Assembly (NCBI GenBank): GCA_020726505.1 | Contig: JAHLEZ010000031.1 | Coordinates: 558,001-622,000 of the forward strand | Length of the DNA: 64,000 bases | Reading direction: 5' to 3' | DNA from: Leptodontidium sp. MPI-SDFR-AT-0119 | Lineage: Eukaryota; Ascomycota; Leotiomycetes; Helotiales; Leptodontidiaceae | Shown here: positions 48,521 to 61,374 of the stretch, in pieces | How the letters are laid out: every line of letters begins with the position of its first letter | Position numbering within the stretch: position 1 is the first letter of the stretch | Program-made: the position numbers and the translations under genes | Notes under the pieces: generated by a model | What the model was told of the DNA's origin: nothing | Seen by the model: only the letters and a program-made list of their open reading frames with translations | Database searches by the model: none

Positions 48521-49999
48521 TTAGCCCGCGGAGAAATATTGAATGAAGAACAGTATATGTTTCAACTTTGTGCCATTCTGCTTCAAAGGATTAATGTGAG
48601 TATTCAATCACACCTCAAGTCAGCATTTCCACCGATTCCTTTACGACTATTCCCGATTATGTGACCATGGGTGAAATATATTGTCGAGAACTTTTATTAA
48701 TTCGGCTATCTCATGTGACACTGGTAGTCTAAGCTCTTCATTGGAATACGAAAACGTACACCCTTTCGATTTATAGATTTAATTTTATAATCGTATTATC
48801 CCCTATAATCAGCATCTTACATAGCTGAGCGTGGGAAGCCTCACCAAAATCAAACAAAAGCTTAGACCACTTGTTTCCGCTTCACGAGCAAGAAACTCGA
48901 CCTAGCCTGCGACTTCATTGGTTACACGAGCAAGTAAGGTTTAGCGTATCATACCCTTGTTACCTTAGTCGTAAGCATTGAATATCCTTTTCTGTGTTTG
49001 GCTTAACTTATAAAGCTTTACCTTTTGCTCGCTGGACCTTATTTTCCACGCTATTATATCGATCCAGCTAATTAATAATCAACTAGTAGTCGTAAGTGTT
49101 TATTAAGGTAGTGTGTTTTAGGAGCTTAAGGCAAAGGGCGGGCCGGTCTAAAGTCAAGTCGAAGGTATATAAAGGCAAATTAAGCTTGCGCATCTCCAAT
49201 TGCCTCGCTATTAACACTTAACACAAGCTAGAGCTGCGCTAGCCAAGTGTCGTATTAAAGTTGTGTACTATTAAACTTTGGGGGATCCGGGAGTTGTCGC
49301 TTAGGCCCCTTGAGAGCCGTTTCGGGTCGGTTTCGGACCTGATCCTGAAAGGAGGTCAAAGTGTTTTATAGGGAAGTAACGTTTCCCCGGGGGTTTGTGA
49401 TTTTTGAAGAGAGAGATTCAATTTGGGAGTCTCTATGGGCAAGCTCATTAGTAAATTGCTGGCGAAGAGCTTGTAGTTGTTATTGGAAGTCTATGATAAA
49501 GAAAGGAATCAAGGAGAAAAGGTTTGATTTTGAAGTATTGTATAGTATTAGAGGTGGCGGACCAGATACGGTGGTATAATGGGCCAAATACGGAGGAGCT
49601 GTAAGCAGGTAGAAATGCGTGTAGAGAGTAAGGTAGGCAGGTGATATCGACGATAGAATCAACGACTCTAATCCAATCGAGCAGTAGAAAGACAACAGCA
49701 GCAGCAGTAGCAACAGATACTCTAGACGCGCGTAAAGGAGTTTTTGTATAATATAACGACATAAGGGGACTTAGTACGTAAAAGGTAAACTTAATACTTA
49801 GAATATAAAAACTACAAAGCTACTTTACAGGACGGAGGCATATATATAAAGTCGGAGGGGGGTCGGACCTGTTCCGGACCCCTGACCTTAGCCGAAGCAT
49901 ACCTATCGTTACAGATTCCCGTGTTGCGTACTAAGAAGCGTTACGACTTACAAAAGATTGCTATCTAATATCGATCTACAGCTAAGAGCTTATAAAGTA
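48521..49999. other. Intergenic, no gene recognised
   Basis: Becomes AT-rich rightwards. GC-rich islands near 49280-49345 and 49850-49900 share GGTCGG and CGGACCTG words but no clear element ends. Overlapping small ORFs near 49361-49762 match nothing. Confidence 0.4.
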
Positions 50000-50431
50000 A
50001 AAATAATTTTTTCTTTAGTAATACTACTTTTATTAACGGACCGCCTTAACTTCGTCGTAAAAAAGAGGTAGAAGCATATATACTAGTACTTTAGAGACTA
50101 TTATAAAAAGTAATTTAGTTTTATTAAATTTTGTTTTTAATATAATAAGTAAATAATTAACGAGATAAATTAAGAAGCTTATTATTAAGATTATATTAGT
50201 AATTTCGATATGCCTTTGTAATACAAACTAGTCACTTTTCATCACGTCGTTGCTTGCACTAGATATTATAACAAATATTTAAAATGAAATAAAAAATTAT
50301 TAATAATCGTACGAATAAGATAATTCCACGATTATATAAGCTAATAAAGATATAATTTTAATTAGATCCCGGAGTATATTAAAAGCTTAAATAATAAGTA
50401 TTTTATTTTATCTTTGTGTTTATATACATTT

Positions 50432-50596
50432 TGTCGTGCACCAGGACCACCAGGGCCTACGGTGGTCGCTAGAACCAACCAAAAGCTGCTTATGTAACTA
50501 GATCTCTGGAGCTCCCGTATGGCTAGGGAGCTACCCCTTTACTTTACAATTCAAGACTTTCAAACTACCTGAAGCTCCTCCCTACGGTGCTCGACA
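50432..50596. mobile_element. Small LTR-like element, 165 bp, TSD CATTT
   Basis: It starts TGTCGTGCACCAGG and ends GGTGCTCGACA. CATTT is duplicated at 50427-50431 and 50597-50601. The termini resemble those of 30436-30632. No internal genes. Confidence 0.72.
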
Positions 50597-50671
50597 CATT
50601 TTTATGCTTTATTCGAAATCGAACTTATAAAACCACTTTAAAAATATATATAGTATATTAGAAGCCTTGGA

Positions 50672-50870
50672 TGTGACGGTTGGGAGCGCCCAAAGCCTTA
50701 TTTCCGGTATACCAGCTATCTGAGCATTACCAAGATTAATTAGCCCTATGGCGCTCCCCCTTTATATATAAAACTCTTCTCTCCTTACTTTTTTTCTTAC
50801 TTAGTTGTAAATTCTAAGGAACTCTTATTATTTTCATATGTCGTTTATCAATATATGAGCCGCTGTTACA
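50672..50870 (+). mobile_element. Small LTR-like element, 199 bp
   Basis: It starts TGTGACGGTTGG and ends CCGCTGTTACA. It contains TTTATATATAAAACTC followed by a pyrimidine-rich run, as in an LTR promoter. The flanks (TTGGA, CGTGA) do not form a clean duplication. Its termini resemble those of 30882-31031. Confidence 0.55.
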
Positions 50871-51400
50871 CGTGATTATTGTCTTTATAAAGTAAACGTT
50901 ACGTTGGATTCTATAGCTGTAACCTATAGGAGTAAGAGCTCTGTATTAGACGTATATGACTTATTTGAGTTATTTCCGGCTAATTTAAGCCTAGAATAAG
51001 CTTTACTAAGTACGTAAGCGAGTTTAGGCGGGGTAATTAAGTTATATAATCTTATACTATTTTATTCTTTAATAATTAATATTTTTGTAATTAACTATTA
51101 TAAATCTAAAGAGTTTATTTTATTAAGCTTAATATAATAATTAAATTCCTACTTTTTTTTATTAATATAAGTTATAAACTTATCTTAATACACGATTTTA
51201 AAGATATTGCCGAATTTCGTTGAGTTTAAGTATTCTTAACTAAGCTTCACGTGTGTTTTTTTTCTTTATTACTAATAAAAAGCTAAAGAAATTCCTTAGC
51301 GTTTAATTTTTCGGATTTTCACGCATTTATCTATATAGATTTAATCACGTGCAGGAACTCTTTCTATAATTACGTTACATTAAGCAATAAAAACATATGG

Positions 51401-52159
51401 GTACTTCTTTGCCGGTCACTCTGTTTCGCCAAGTGATATAGCGGCAGAACCGCTTTCTGAATGAAGCATCTTCCCAGACACTTACTGACTTCCCATTCTC
51501 CAGGCTTCTTAACGGCGGGTGTGAAGCTCAGCTGCTCGGGCAAACATATACAACACTGCTTCAGTGGCAGGCATGCGTATGGGGTTTGGCACCAAGTTGG
51601 CGAATCTCACATTTTACAATGAGGATATCAGAGAGCTGATTAGGCGGCGCTTGGTGCATGATCTAACCTTGAGGCTAACTCTGAGCGAAGGCCGGAAAGT
51701 GCAAGGTTACCAAGTTACACGCGATGTTTAATAGATCAGCAAAACGTCTGCAAAATCCACGCAAAATCCACTACGACTAGCACCATTGAAGCTGAGGAGT
51801 GGACCAAAATATCAAATGAATAGACCGGCTCATCTTCAACAGCCCTTCTTCTGAAGCCACGCTTCGATGTCCGCATTCCCCGGAGTCTTCGACACTCTGA
51901 TGTCAGGAGATGAGCTCCTTTTTACCCCCCGGAGGGGTCAAATAAGGGGCCAGGTATTTCGCAGTCCTGCCAGCTACTCCGCAAGGGAGCTCCTATCGAG
52001 AAAAGAAACTTCGATCGAGAAGTGAAGAAGTAATATAAAGCATCCGCTTCCCTTCCTAAAGAAAGGGGACTAAGTCGCCGTTTTCATTGTAAGCTGTGCT
52101 TCGATGCCATTTCCGGTGCCGGCATTACTCTGCCGATCCTCGAAAATCACCTTGACCTC
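51401..52159. other. 3' flank of the receptor gene, no gene recognised
   Basis: Composition returns to normal. No family-like ORF, RNA gene or repeat was recognised. Confidence 0.4.
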
Positions 52160-53467
52160 TTAGACACGTTGAATTACGGCGCTATGCGTTAAGATGCCCT
52201 TGCTACTCTCGGTGTCCGTTTCGCCCATTCCTTCGCCATGCGAGACTTCCCGGGTATATGTACAACCCCTCTTGGATTGCAGGTATTGTAGGCCGAAACT
52301 GTTACTGCTTTTCGACCTCGGTCCTGTCTGCTCTTGGTATCCACCGGAGGAGCTACCACCTCTAAGACGGACCCAGAGGGGCCGAAGAGAGGGAATACAG
52401 ACGCAAACTATTGTCAAGGTGATCTCAGTAGCAGTCCATATGAAATTATCGGTTGCTGTATCTACCCAAAGGGTTGGGGCGTCAGCAAATGGGCTTCTTT
52501 TGAAAATGCGGAAGTCAATTTGACAGAATTGGACTTACAATGGAAATCCGGTGTCCGGGCGAGTACATCAAGATTGGAAGTGCGAATAACACCGCAAACC
52601 CCAGCGCTATAGGGTCAATGGTTAGTTCAAAGGCAGGCGGGAAAGTGACTCTGTTACTCACATCACGCCGAGACTCAAGGAAGTGCAGACAGTGATCTTT
52701 TCTTTCTGCTTCATGTTTATCTTCCACAGAATAATCCAAGGCAGCAACGCTAGGAAAAAATCCATAGCAGCAGCCCATCCTAATATTAATTAGCTTTGCT
52801 GTTACACGTTGGATCTAAAGACGTACCACAGAAAACTTTTGCCAGTGATATAAAGTCTAGATGGCATACTCGCTCTGCGGCAAGCCGCGGATCCCATAAT
52901 GAACGGGTTGGGGTACATTGTACCCAGATACTTATGACAAGCAGCGCACCAAGCGCCATCATAGTGGCAATGCAAAACCAGAGAATGCCTTTGTGCCTAG
53001 AGCCATGGGTTCAGCTAACATTACAACAGAAATTTGAGACGGTTAGTTGCAGGAAGACGTACCATTTGCTCACAACGACGCACATAAGAAAGAGAGCTAC
53101 TGCGACTTTACCCACGCCGATGGCGAGAGTCCCAAAAGCTTCAGCGAGCAGAATAAAAAACATAGACTTCGCGAACATCTCAGTCGTCAGGTCTCCAGAG
53201 TGTTGGCCCATACCAGCCGCGGCAGAAACAGTGGACGTAACAGCATATCCAAGTACGAGGAGCTAGCACCGATGAGTCTAGAGCGGCCTGAGTTGATACT
53301 TGGAGATGGCAGCTCACCCACGTTGCAATAACCGCATAGTCATCCCATCCTATTCTAGAGATGATACGCGTTCGAGTGTAGAGTCGAAGGCCAATGAAGA
53401 TGGCAGAAATGAAGTTTTCTGCCCAGAGGACAGCCACCAGGACTGGTCCCTTGCCTCCTAACGGCAT
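52160..53467 (-). CDS. PTH11/fungal-rhodopsin-type seven-helix membrane protein
   Basis: Six exons (53467-53318, 53262-53063, 52996-52827, 52779-52662, 52606-52539, 52455-52160) with introns of 47-83 nt give 333 aa and an open frame throughout. The order of landmarks is that of the Fung_rhodopsin domain (PF20684). These are LRLYTRTRIISRIGWDDY after helix 1, GKVAVALFLM in the mid-helices, LLVISIWVQCTPTRSLWDP, then GWAAAMDFFLALLPWIILWKINM, KEKITVCTSLSLGV, AGVCGVIRTSNL, and WTATEITLTIVCVCIPSLRPLW in the last helix. A hydrophilic Ser-rich tail follows. Such plasma-membrane proteins are thought to be GPCR-like sensors. The Met at 53467 is chosen because helix 1 follows directly; an extra upstream exon is possible. 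It is intact although surrounded by AT-rich repeats. Confidence 0.85.
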
Positions 53468-53854
53468 CGTGAGAGAAGTGATATTCACGATCTTTTCGTT
53501 TGGTCACTGTAAATAAGTCGACGTCGCTGTTGAGTGCAATTCCAGACTTTAGGACATGTTGAACAATTGGCACGGAACCCAGCGGTCTTTAAGTAAACAG
53601 CGATAAACCCTTGAGCATCGCCGTTCGCAATTTGGAGCATGTGCTGAGAAGGCCAGGTGAGGCACGACCCCACATACGGCTTGGGGAAACAACCTTGTCC
53701 TAGCCGGCACCAGCGACTATAGATTTTAAAAATTGGCAAATGCCCCTTTACATTACTGGAGAAGCCAGAGCTGCACAAAATCAAACAAATCAAGGAGATT
53801 TAAGGAGATGATCTTACTCGCATTACGTTTTGGTTTGAACGGCATTGGTGGACA
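53468..53854. other. Upstream of the receptor gene
   Basis: A 102-codon minus-strand ORF at 53485-53793 has several Cys but no recognisable CFEM pattern. It may be leader sequence or an unrecognised first exon. Confidence 0.35.
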
Positions 53855-54218
53855 CAATACTATCCCCCCCCCCCGGCTTGAATGTTAAATGTGAACTTTT
53901 GCGGGCTACAGACCTAGTTTTCAAGTCTTACCCCCCCCCCCCCCCCCCCCCTGGCTTGAATGTTAAATGTGAAGAAAACTGGACCGCGTGTGGGTAGTTT
54001 CTAGGGGTGTCTATCCAATAACTATACTATTTTTGAGCCTTAGCCAGGCTCCCTCGAACCTTCTACAGCCACCCTTGCTTTTACAACAGGCCAATTTTTG
54101 GCTCGTGCTTCGAGATAGACAAGGACCTCTGGCCACTCACACTTTGAATATCAAGCCTCTGGCCCGCAAAAGTTGACATTTAACATTCAAGCCAGGGGGG
54201 GAGAGTAGTACAGTATTG
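53855..54218. repeat. Inverted-repeat element with poly-C arms (MITE-like)
   Basis: The left arm 53855-53906 reads CAATAC, a poly-C run, then GGCTTGAATGTTAAATGTGA and ACTTTTGCGGGC. The right arm 54162-54218 is its reverse complement, including the poly-G run and GTATTG. A third partial copy (poly-C then TGGCTTGAATGTTAAATGTG) sits at about 53937-53972. No coding content and no certain target duplication. Confidence 0.7.
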
Positions 54219-54480
54219 AGAACCATCAGCCCCTTACTTGGGTCTGTGCGATGATCTTCCTGTGTCCCACCCCCTGGTTTGGGGCGACAAGTTCATGTGC
54301 TTTAGACAACTGACTTGACAGAACCTGGAGGGGGCTTGAAGCCACGACCTCGCGAAGTCGGCTCGGCTAGTCAGAGCTGAGAAAACATCTTAGGACCACC
54401 ACACTGTGCCCGCCGCTGCAGCTACCGCCCCTCTGAAGAAGACCGTTCCTAGGGTGGAAAGGTCGTTTCCCTAACAACTA
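54219..54480. other. Spacer between the inverted-repeat element and the AT-rich block
   Basis: Normal-composition DNA. A TTCAAGC loop-like motif occurs near 54342 on the minus strand, but no tRNA can be folded. Confidence 0.35.
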
Positions 54481-56940
54481 AACCCTTAAGCAAATTAAAT
54501 GAAATACTATTTATTCTTGAATGGAAAAATCAATTGATTTATCCTTAACTTAAGCTAAATATTCACTATTTACATGAAATTCAAAACTTTTCAATAGGCG
54601 GTTATCAAATGGTATCACAATGAAACTATTGAGTTGTTCGAGGCGATGCTTGGAAAACTCGCTAAAAACACGGACTTTAGGCGGTAGGCTCGTTATGGGA
54701 AGTGGGAAGCCTCCGTTCCCCGCATTCGTCGGGCCAGTGGCGAGACTGGCAATTTCCCATGGCGTAAACTAGCCTCATGCAAATCATTGTTCCACTTTCT
54801 TCATCTCATATGGGGGCGGGGTTAGTGGAGACAAGAAAGGTTTTTGAGAAGGTGGAAGGTTTTGGTAGGGCAGGACGAGAGGACGGCAGGGAGATTTGTA
54901 CTAGGAAGATTTACAAAATGAAAGGTTTTTTTATATATAGGTAGATAAAAGACTAAGAGTAGCAGGGAGGACAGGAATGAAGGATCTTGGGAAGGAAGAC
55001 AAGGAGGAATAACTGGAAGGTAATGTCCCTATTTCCTTGTATAACAAGTCCTTTAACCTTTTTATAAGTTCCTACTAAGGTAGAAGATATTAAGAGGGAA
55101 GTAAGGTAAGATAATAAGAAGAAAAAGAAAAGGGAACAATAGGAAAGAAAAGATGGGAAGGTATTATTCCTTGCCTTAATTAGAAGATTACTTACTAAGT
55201 TTTAAACAGACTCCTACTAGAGAGCAAAAAGAACAATTAGAACGATAGGGTAGCGAAAAATAATAAGAAAGTATTATTTACAAAAGCTTTAGTGCTTTCT
55301 TGTTAATTTCTAAATAAACTACTAAGTTAGAAGATAATTAAAGAGCAAGATAGCGGGGAGCAAGGTCGAGAAGAAAGGGAGGGAAGGGCAAGAGGATAAA
55401 AGTATAAGAGTTTAAATAATAACACAACAGATTAGCACATCAATATATTAGGGAAGTATAAGGGTCGAAGAATAAGATAGTAATTAAGATAATAAGATAA
55501 TACGATAGTAAGACTATAGGATACCTAAAGGAGGATACCTTAGGAAAGGTACTTATGTCAACTATAATATGTCTAAGTTGTGCCCTTAGATAGAAATTTA
55601 GAAGATCCTTAAACACCTTATTCTTCCCTAATCTACATCTTCGAATGTGATTATTTTAGTAAACCTAATCTTAAGTATTTTAAGACGATCTTACGTTAGC
55701 TAAACTATTAAATATATAACAAAACTCACCTTTAAATAAGTTCTCTTTTGAAAAAGACAACTGGCGCTACGGAACTTTATAGAAAGCTATAATAATCGAA
55801 CCGCAAAGAAATCTTAGATTATATAATCTCGGGGTATATACAGGTGTCTTTAGCCTAAACGACTCCTTATCGTAATTACTTTAGTAATATTATTAACAGC
55901 TTATAAATACTTACTAAATTACTTTATCTCGCCTTTGAAATTTTATTTATAAACTTTTTAATTATAACTCTTAATGCCTTCTTATTATCCTTAATAAACT
56001 TTATTATCTCTGTCTTATCTCGTAAACTCCTTATCTTTATCACTAAATAATTAGCCGCCTTATTAATATTAGTTAGTAGATTAGCTAGGTCCTTCGTACG
56101 CCGTATCGCGTACTCGGAGCTATAGACTTAGCTCTCGTAATCGTTAACGAGGACTAAGGCGCGGTTAACGACGCGATCGAGTTTTGCGACTTAAGACTTA
56201 AAGGTATTTATAAAGGATTTAGTATTACTTATATTAAATTCATAAGTATATTTGCGGGACTTAGTTACGAAGATATTATTACGGAGTTTTTTAAGAGTGA
56301 GTTAAGAAATCGACTTTTAAGAAGGGAGGAGGGGAGGCACTTACTTAGCTACTATTTCTATACCGGCTGCGACTACTATTATACTAAGTAGAAATAATAA
56401 AGTCCCTTATATCGCAATACGATCTTATATAAAGTTAGTATTTACTTAAACGTTTTTATAGTTTATATATTACTCTTAACGTAGCTTGATTATCCTTTTT
56501 ACCCTTTAACTTCTTCTTTAGCTTCTTTAACTTAATTAACGCCTTATTATACTCCTTTACTTTTATATTTTATAACTTAATCGCACGATTCAAATTTTTT
56601 CTCTTTACACTTAGCTCGCCTTTTATCTTCGTCTTCGCATTTTTTAGCTTTTAGTTAAGTGCTTAAGCTGAGGTATATAACTTTATACTTTATTACTTAA
56701 GATCTGCGGCTTCGATTAGCCCTTTCTTTATTTATGCTATAAGAATATTAATATTTTATATAAGGATAGTAATTAAGGTTTAAAGAATAGTAAGTTTGCT
56801 ATTACTATCTTCGTCTTCGAGGAGGAAGAAGTCGTTGTTCTTATTGTTAAAAGTATTAGATTTATTAAAAAGAGGCTTTAAGTCTTAGAGTATAATTTAA
56901 GTAAACTAAATACTTTATATAATAAACTAGAGGGCGTTAT

Positions 56941-57133
56941 ATCCCCTTAGGTGCCATAAACGCCCTCCCTATGGGCACGTGCCGCTACGCCCAAAAGGGT
57001 ATAGCGGGACCATCAGTGATCGAATTAGCGTGTTCTAACCCGAACAACACACTATTTCTCGCTTCTTAGGGGCTTAGTACAGGGAGTCTTACAGGGCCTT
57101 CAGGAGGGCGCTCCTGGTTGCACCTAAGGGGAT
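56941..57133. mobile_element. MITE-like element, 193 bp, TIR ATCCCCTTAGGTGC
   Basis: The left end ATCCCCTTAGGTGCCA and the right end TGCACCTAAGGGGAT are inverted copies over about 14 bp. CGCCCTCC is repeated in inverted form just inside. Its G/C content is far above the surroundings. No coding sequence and no certain target duplication. Confidence 0.7.
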
Positions 57134-58962
57134 AAGGGCTTAGAGTTATCGTTTCGAAGACGATAGGAAGTTTTAATAAGGGTAAAGATTTTAAAGTAAA
57201 GGATTAAGAACTTTATTAAGAAGTAAACGAGATTTATATTTACGTTTAATATCTTCGTTTTATAAGAATAAATTAACTTTCGGGTTTTTTATGAAATTAA
57301 TAACTCTTATATATACTTAAAGCGAGATATTAAGAAGCGATATATTACAAAAGCTTAATAAGAAAAAAATTATAGAAAAGATATTTCGAAGAATACTAAT
57401 TATACTCGTGCGAACCGTTTTATTTCGTTATATCACAATTAATTCCTATTTAAGGTTTCGCTATTATTTAAATTACACTCGTCGAAAAAACTTAGCCTTA
57501 ATATATTATATAATAGTCCTTAACTAAAGCAAATAATAAACTATATATAAACTTTAATTCTTTGATTAATTATTAATTGCGAATGTATTATACGTGCTAA
57601 GGAAGACTACTTAGTGATTAATCTAGTAAAAACTTAGTACTAATTGCGATACTATTAGCCTCGCTTGTTCTTTAAGTTAAGAGGGGGATTAGGTTGTGTA
57701 ATTAATGGATCGGGTATTAATAAGGCGAACCTGTAGATAGGGGGGGTAATAACATCGATTTTCCAAACTTCCGATTAGCCGCGGCCGCTAGGGCGGCCAG
57801 TACATCTCCACATTATAGTCCACGACAGCTATTAGCATACTTATACTTAGGGGTTTAGCAACCCTTACGGGACTAAGATTCAACGATGACTTTACTATCT
57901 TAAGAATAAAATTTTTACATCGTGCAAAAAGTGTTAGATAAGTAAGTAAACCTAATGGGGTAAGGCCAGCTCATTTTAATTAATAAAAAAGCTTTAAAAA
58001 TAAAGATAATTACAGCTAAAAGAACTTAGGGGCCGAAAAAGGTAATAAAGATTAAAAATATTTAGGCGATGCGTATTTAAGCTTAAATTTTAATATATAA
58101 AGAAAAAATACTTAAGTATAAACTACTCCTTATCTTTTAAATTACAAAGTTATACTTAAATTAGCGCTATTTTCCCTTTAAAAAATAAATATTAAACGAC
58201 GTATCTTAATTTATAACTTACTTCTTACTTATATACCTCTATGCTTTCTAATCACCTCTCTTTAATATAATCGCCTCTCGCCCTAACCTTAAGCTTATCT
58301 CCTAGCTTACTATCCGCGACGAAAAAGTAATAAATATTACGACTTTATAAAGCGATTCTCTTTAACGATTAATTTAAGATCCTCCGCGTTATATCTTTAG
58401 TATTAAGTTGTTTAGGGAAATGCTATATTATTACTTTAGTACCTAAGTTGGCGTTAATTAAGCCTAAGTGCCAAGTTCACCGTAAGTTATTATTATTTTC
58501 TTTGATAATTAAAGCGATAATTAAGTAAATGCTAGGAAAGATAAGTTAATAAAATTAAAGTATTATTTTATTATAAATTAAAAATACTAATACTATTTAG
58601 GATACAGGTATAAGCACGTTTGATTTAACCTCGTGTACTACGCTAATCTTAAATACGATGTGTTCTAAGAAGCTTAGTCGCAAATAAATAAAGTTTAATT
58701 CGTAATTAAGTTTATTTATAAGCCGTAAGGTTTATTGGGTTATCTTCTTTTCTTATCTCGTAATTGTTATATAAGATTAATCGCACTAAAGATTAAGAAA
58801 ATCCTAAAAGGCGTCGAAAATGAGAGACTTGCTACGACTCTCGTGCCTAAACTTTTAAAGTAGTTTAAATAAATAGCTAAGCGATGCGAGGATAAGATAA
58901 AGATTATAAATAAGAAGTTTAAGGCGTAGTTAACGAATTCGTAAAATATACTTAAGACTTAT

Positions 58963-59264
58963 TATTACGGTTGGCAAAAGGTTGATACGGCGAGTAGACT
59001 CTAGCTTTGTATTTGGACCTCAAGCTACACTCAGAATCGAGAAGAAAAGACAAGGAGAAAAGGAAAGCTCTCTGTAAGAGGGAGCTCGAGTATAAATATA
59101 TGAAGGACCCTCTTAATAGGGCCTAGCGTAGTCGAACGCCATTCACATTAACATGTCGCAGGCTCGCCACTTAGTCTTCCCAATTAGGCTTAGTGCCGTC
59201 ACATAGCCAGCGATGCTACGAGCCTGTGTCGGTTAGAATACGAGGCGCATCGTAGGTCGTAACA
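58963..59264 (-). mobile_element. Solo LTR, family 1, copy B (302 bp), TSD CTTAT
   Basis: This is the reverse complement of copy A at 7346-7651, reading on the minus strand. Its ends are TATTACGG and GTCGTAACA. The first TG has become TA, and other differences such as GCTAGC/GTTGGC are transitions of the RIP type. CTTAT is duplicated perfectly at 58958-58962 and 59265-59269. Confidence 0.85.
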
Positions 59265-61374
59265 CTTATTTAAGCTGTAAAAGTAAGTAAACTATATATT
59301 ATTTATATCTTACTTCTTTTCTTTAACTTAAAAGACTAAATTCTTATTATACCGCATAATAAATAATATAATTAACGCCCTCGACGAAAACAAAAGTAAC
59401 CTCTACGACGTTATAGTAACTAAGAACTTCTTAATCACCGAAACTAAAAAGCTTAAGAAAGTAAAAAGTAAAGGATAAGTAAATCTTAATAAAATTATAG
59501 TAGAAATGTGAAAAGTGTATAAAAGCGTTAAACTAAGTACTTTGCCCCCTTCTTTCCTTTATACTTTAATCTCGTCTTAAACCCAAAGCTACTAACTTAC
59601 TACTTAAGTATTAAAAACTCCCTCGTAAACCTCGGCGAAGGCACGATTAAGCTTATTAAGCACGTTATAAATAAAACCCTTGATATTACTAAAGAAGTTG
59701 CTAAAAACAGATTTTACTAAGACTTTAATATCTTACGTCTCGTAATTCGCGAGCAGTAATAATAGCAAGTATCTTTAGCCTTAGGCTTATATTAATTATA
59801 AAATTTCTAAGTTAGCGGGGATATCGCGTCTTTTATTTTTAATACGAAGATCGAAAACTAATTTTTCGTCCTTTACGATATTATTGCGTAAGATAATAGG
59901 ATAAAGAATTTGCTCGTTAATTATAAGCTTACATAATCGCAGCTAATCGAGGGCGTGCTTAGGGGGTTAAAGGTATAATTATCTTAGGTGCCACTAGCGT
60001 AATCTACGGATAGCGAGGTAGTGGCTATTAAGGAAGGGCTCGCGAGTACCGTCTTTATAAGCGAGCCCCTTTTTCTTAAAGCGAGACTACTTAAGCTAAC
60101 GTATTTCTTAATAAATTACGAAAGAAATCTAACTTACTACGAAAAAATTAAAAAAATAAAATGAACTAAAACGCGAGCCTTAACTCTTCGCTAAGTAAAA
60201 GCAAAACCTTAGCACCGCACTTTAAAATTACGAGTCTTATGTAAGTTAAATCCGGACTTAAAGGTAGTAAAGCGCTATTAGTAGCATAAGAGCGCAAAGC
60301 GGGGATAAAGGTAAGTTTATTTAGCTTTTCTTTTCTTATAAACGATAAATCGGTCGAGAGATAAAGTATTATATTATTATTACTAACCTAAGGTACCTCG
60401 CTTAAGTATTTCTATTACAAAACAAAGAATTCAAAGAGTAGAAGTTAATACCTATATTAAAGATATAATATAAGAGACTTATCGGCTCGCGTAAGAGAAG
60501 CGCGAGAAGGCAAAGTTAAATCTACTAAAAGCTAAGTTAAGGGCAAAAAGACTAAATAATAAGAATTTAACCTTAGTAAGACCACCTCACTTATTCCTTA
60601 TCTTTTAAGTTTTCGATATCTTAATTAAGAGTTAAGGTATAAGTTATAAATCTAATATATAAGTATATAAGGCGAAATTATAACTATCCTCAAAGATTAC
60701 TTAGTAGTACTCGCAAATCTTAAAAAGCAAATCTAAAAACTAAGCTCGTTTTTCACAAAGTTACATAATATTATTAAGTCCTTATTAAAAAATAAGATGA
60801 CCGTATTTATTATAAAGGTAGAAGCTAAATCGCTACTCGAGGTACACTTTTTCCCTCTACTTATCCTTTTCCCCTTCTTATTCCCACTTTCCTTAACTAA
60901 TATCCCCTCCCTTTTCCTAAGACATTAAATATACCTCTCACGTCTTATATATAAACTACGCCGTAACTTTCAAGCTAGCTAATATATACGTCGACGTTTT
61001 TAAGTCCTAAATTATGCCTAAGTTAAATCTCCTCGGTACACTTAGTCTTATAAAGTATAAAAGTGCGGGCTAAAAGACCTTAATAGGGAATTATATGTAA
61101 AAAGCGCTAATAGATATTAATAGGATTACTAATAAGGTAAGGATTTTTCTTTTTCTTATAAGAGATAAAGGAGAAAGGAGAAAGGGTATTAATAAATATA
61201 TTCTATAATAGAGACGAAACGAGCTCCGCCAAGCACTCCGAATCGACATCCGCGGGGAAGCCGAAGAGGTATTTTAAAATTAAGAGGTCCCTTACCAACA
61301 TCCCCCAAGAGGCATAAAAAGCAGTACTAGGGCATATCTCACACCCTCGCATAAAAGCCTAGTCAAGGAATAAC

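Larger units (their letters stand above)
50000..51400. repeat. AT-rich, RIP-like transposon debris
   Basis: No ORFs and high TA content. Contains two better preserved LTR-like inserts at 50432-50596 and 50672-50870. Confidence 0.65.
54481..61374. repeat. Large AT-rich, RIP-like transposon block
   Basis: Nearly 7 kb without a readable protein. Stops are dense in all frames and TA is abundant, so this is heavily mutated repeat DNA. Less mutated insertions inside it are the MITE at 56941-57133 and the solo LTR at 58963-59264. These probably inserted later or are shorter than the RIP machinery recognises. Confidence 0.75.

Noticed and set aside
49361..49762. Overlapping ORFs on both strands
   Set aside because: The minus-strand ORF is hydrophobic and low-complexity, and the plus-strand one matches nothing; they are mutual shadows in AT-rich DNA.
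53485..53793. Cys-rich N-terminal CFEM domain for the PTH11-type receptor
   Set aside because: Neither frame gives the eight-Cys CFEM spacing, and no splice donor/acceptor pair joins it convincingly to the first helix.
54300..54440. Possible tRNA or tRNA-derived SINE on the minus strand
   Set aside because: A TTCAAGC loop-like motif is present, but the T stem does not pair and no acceptor stem or anticodon arm can be drawn.
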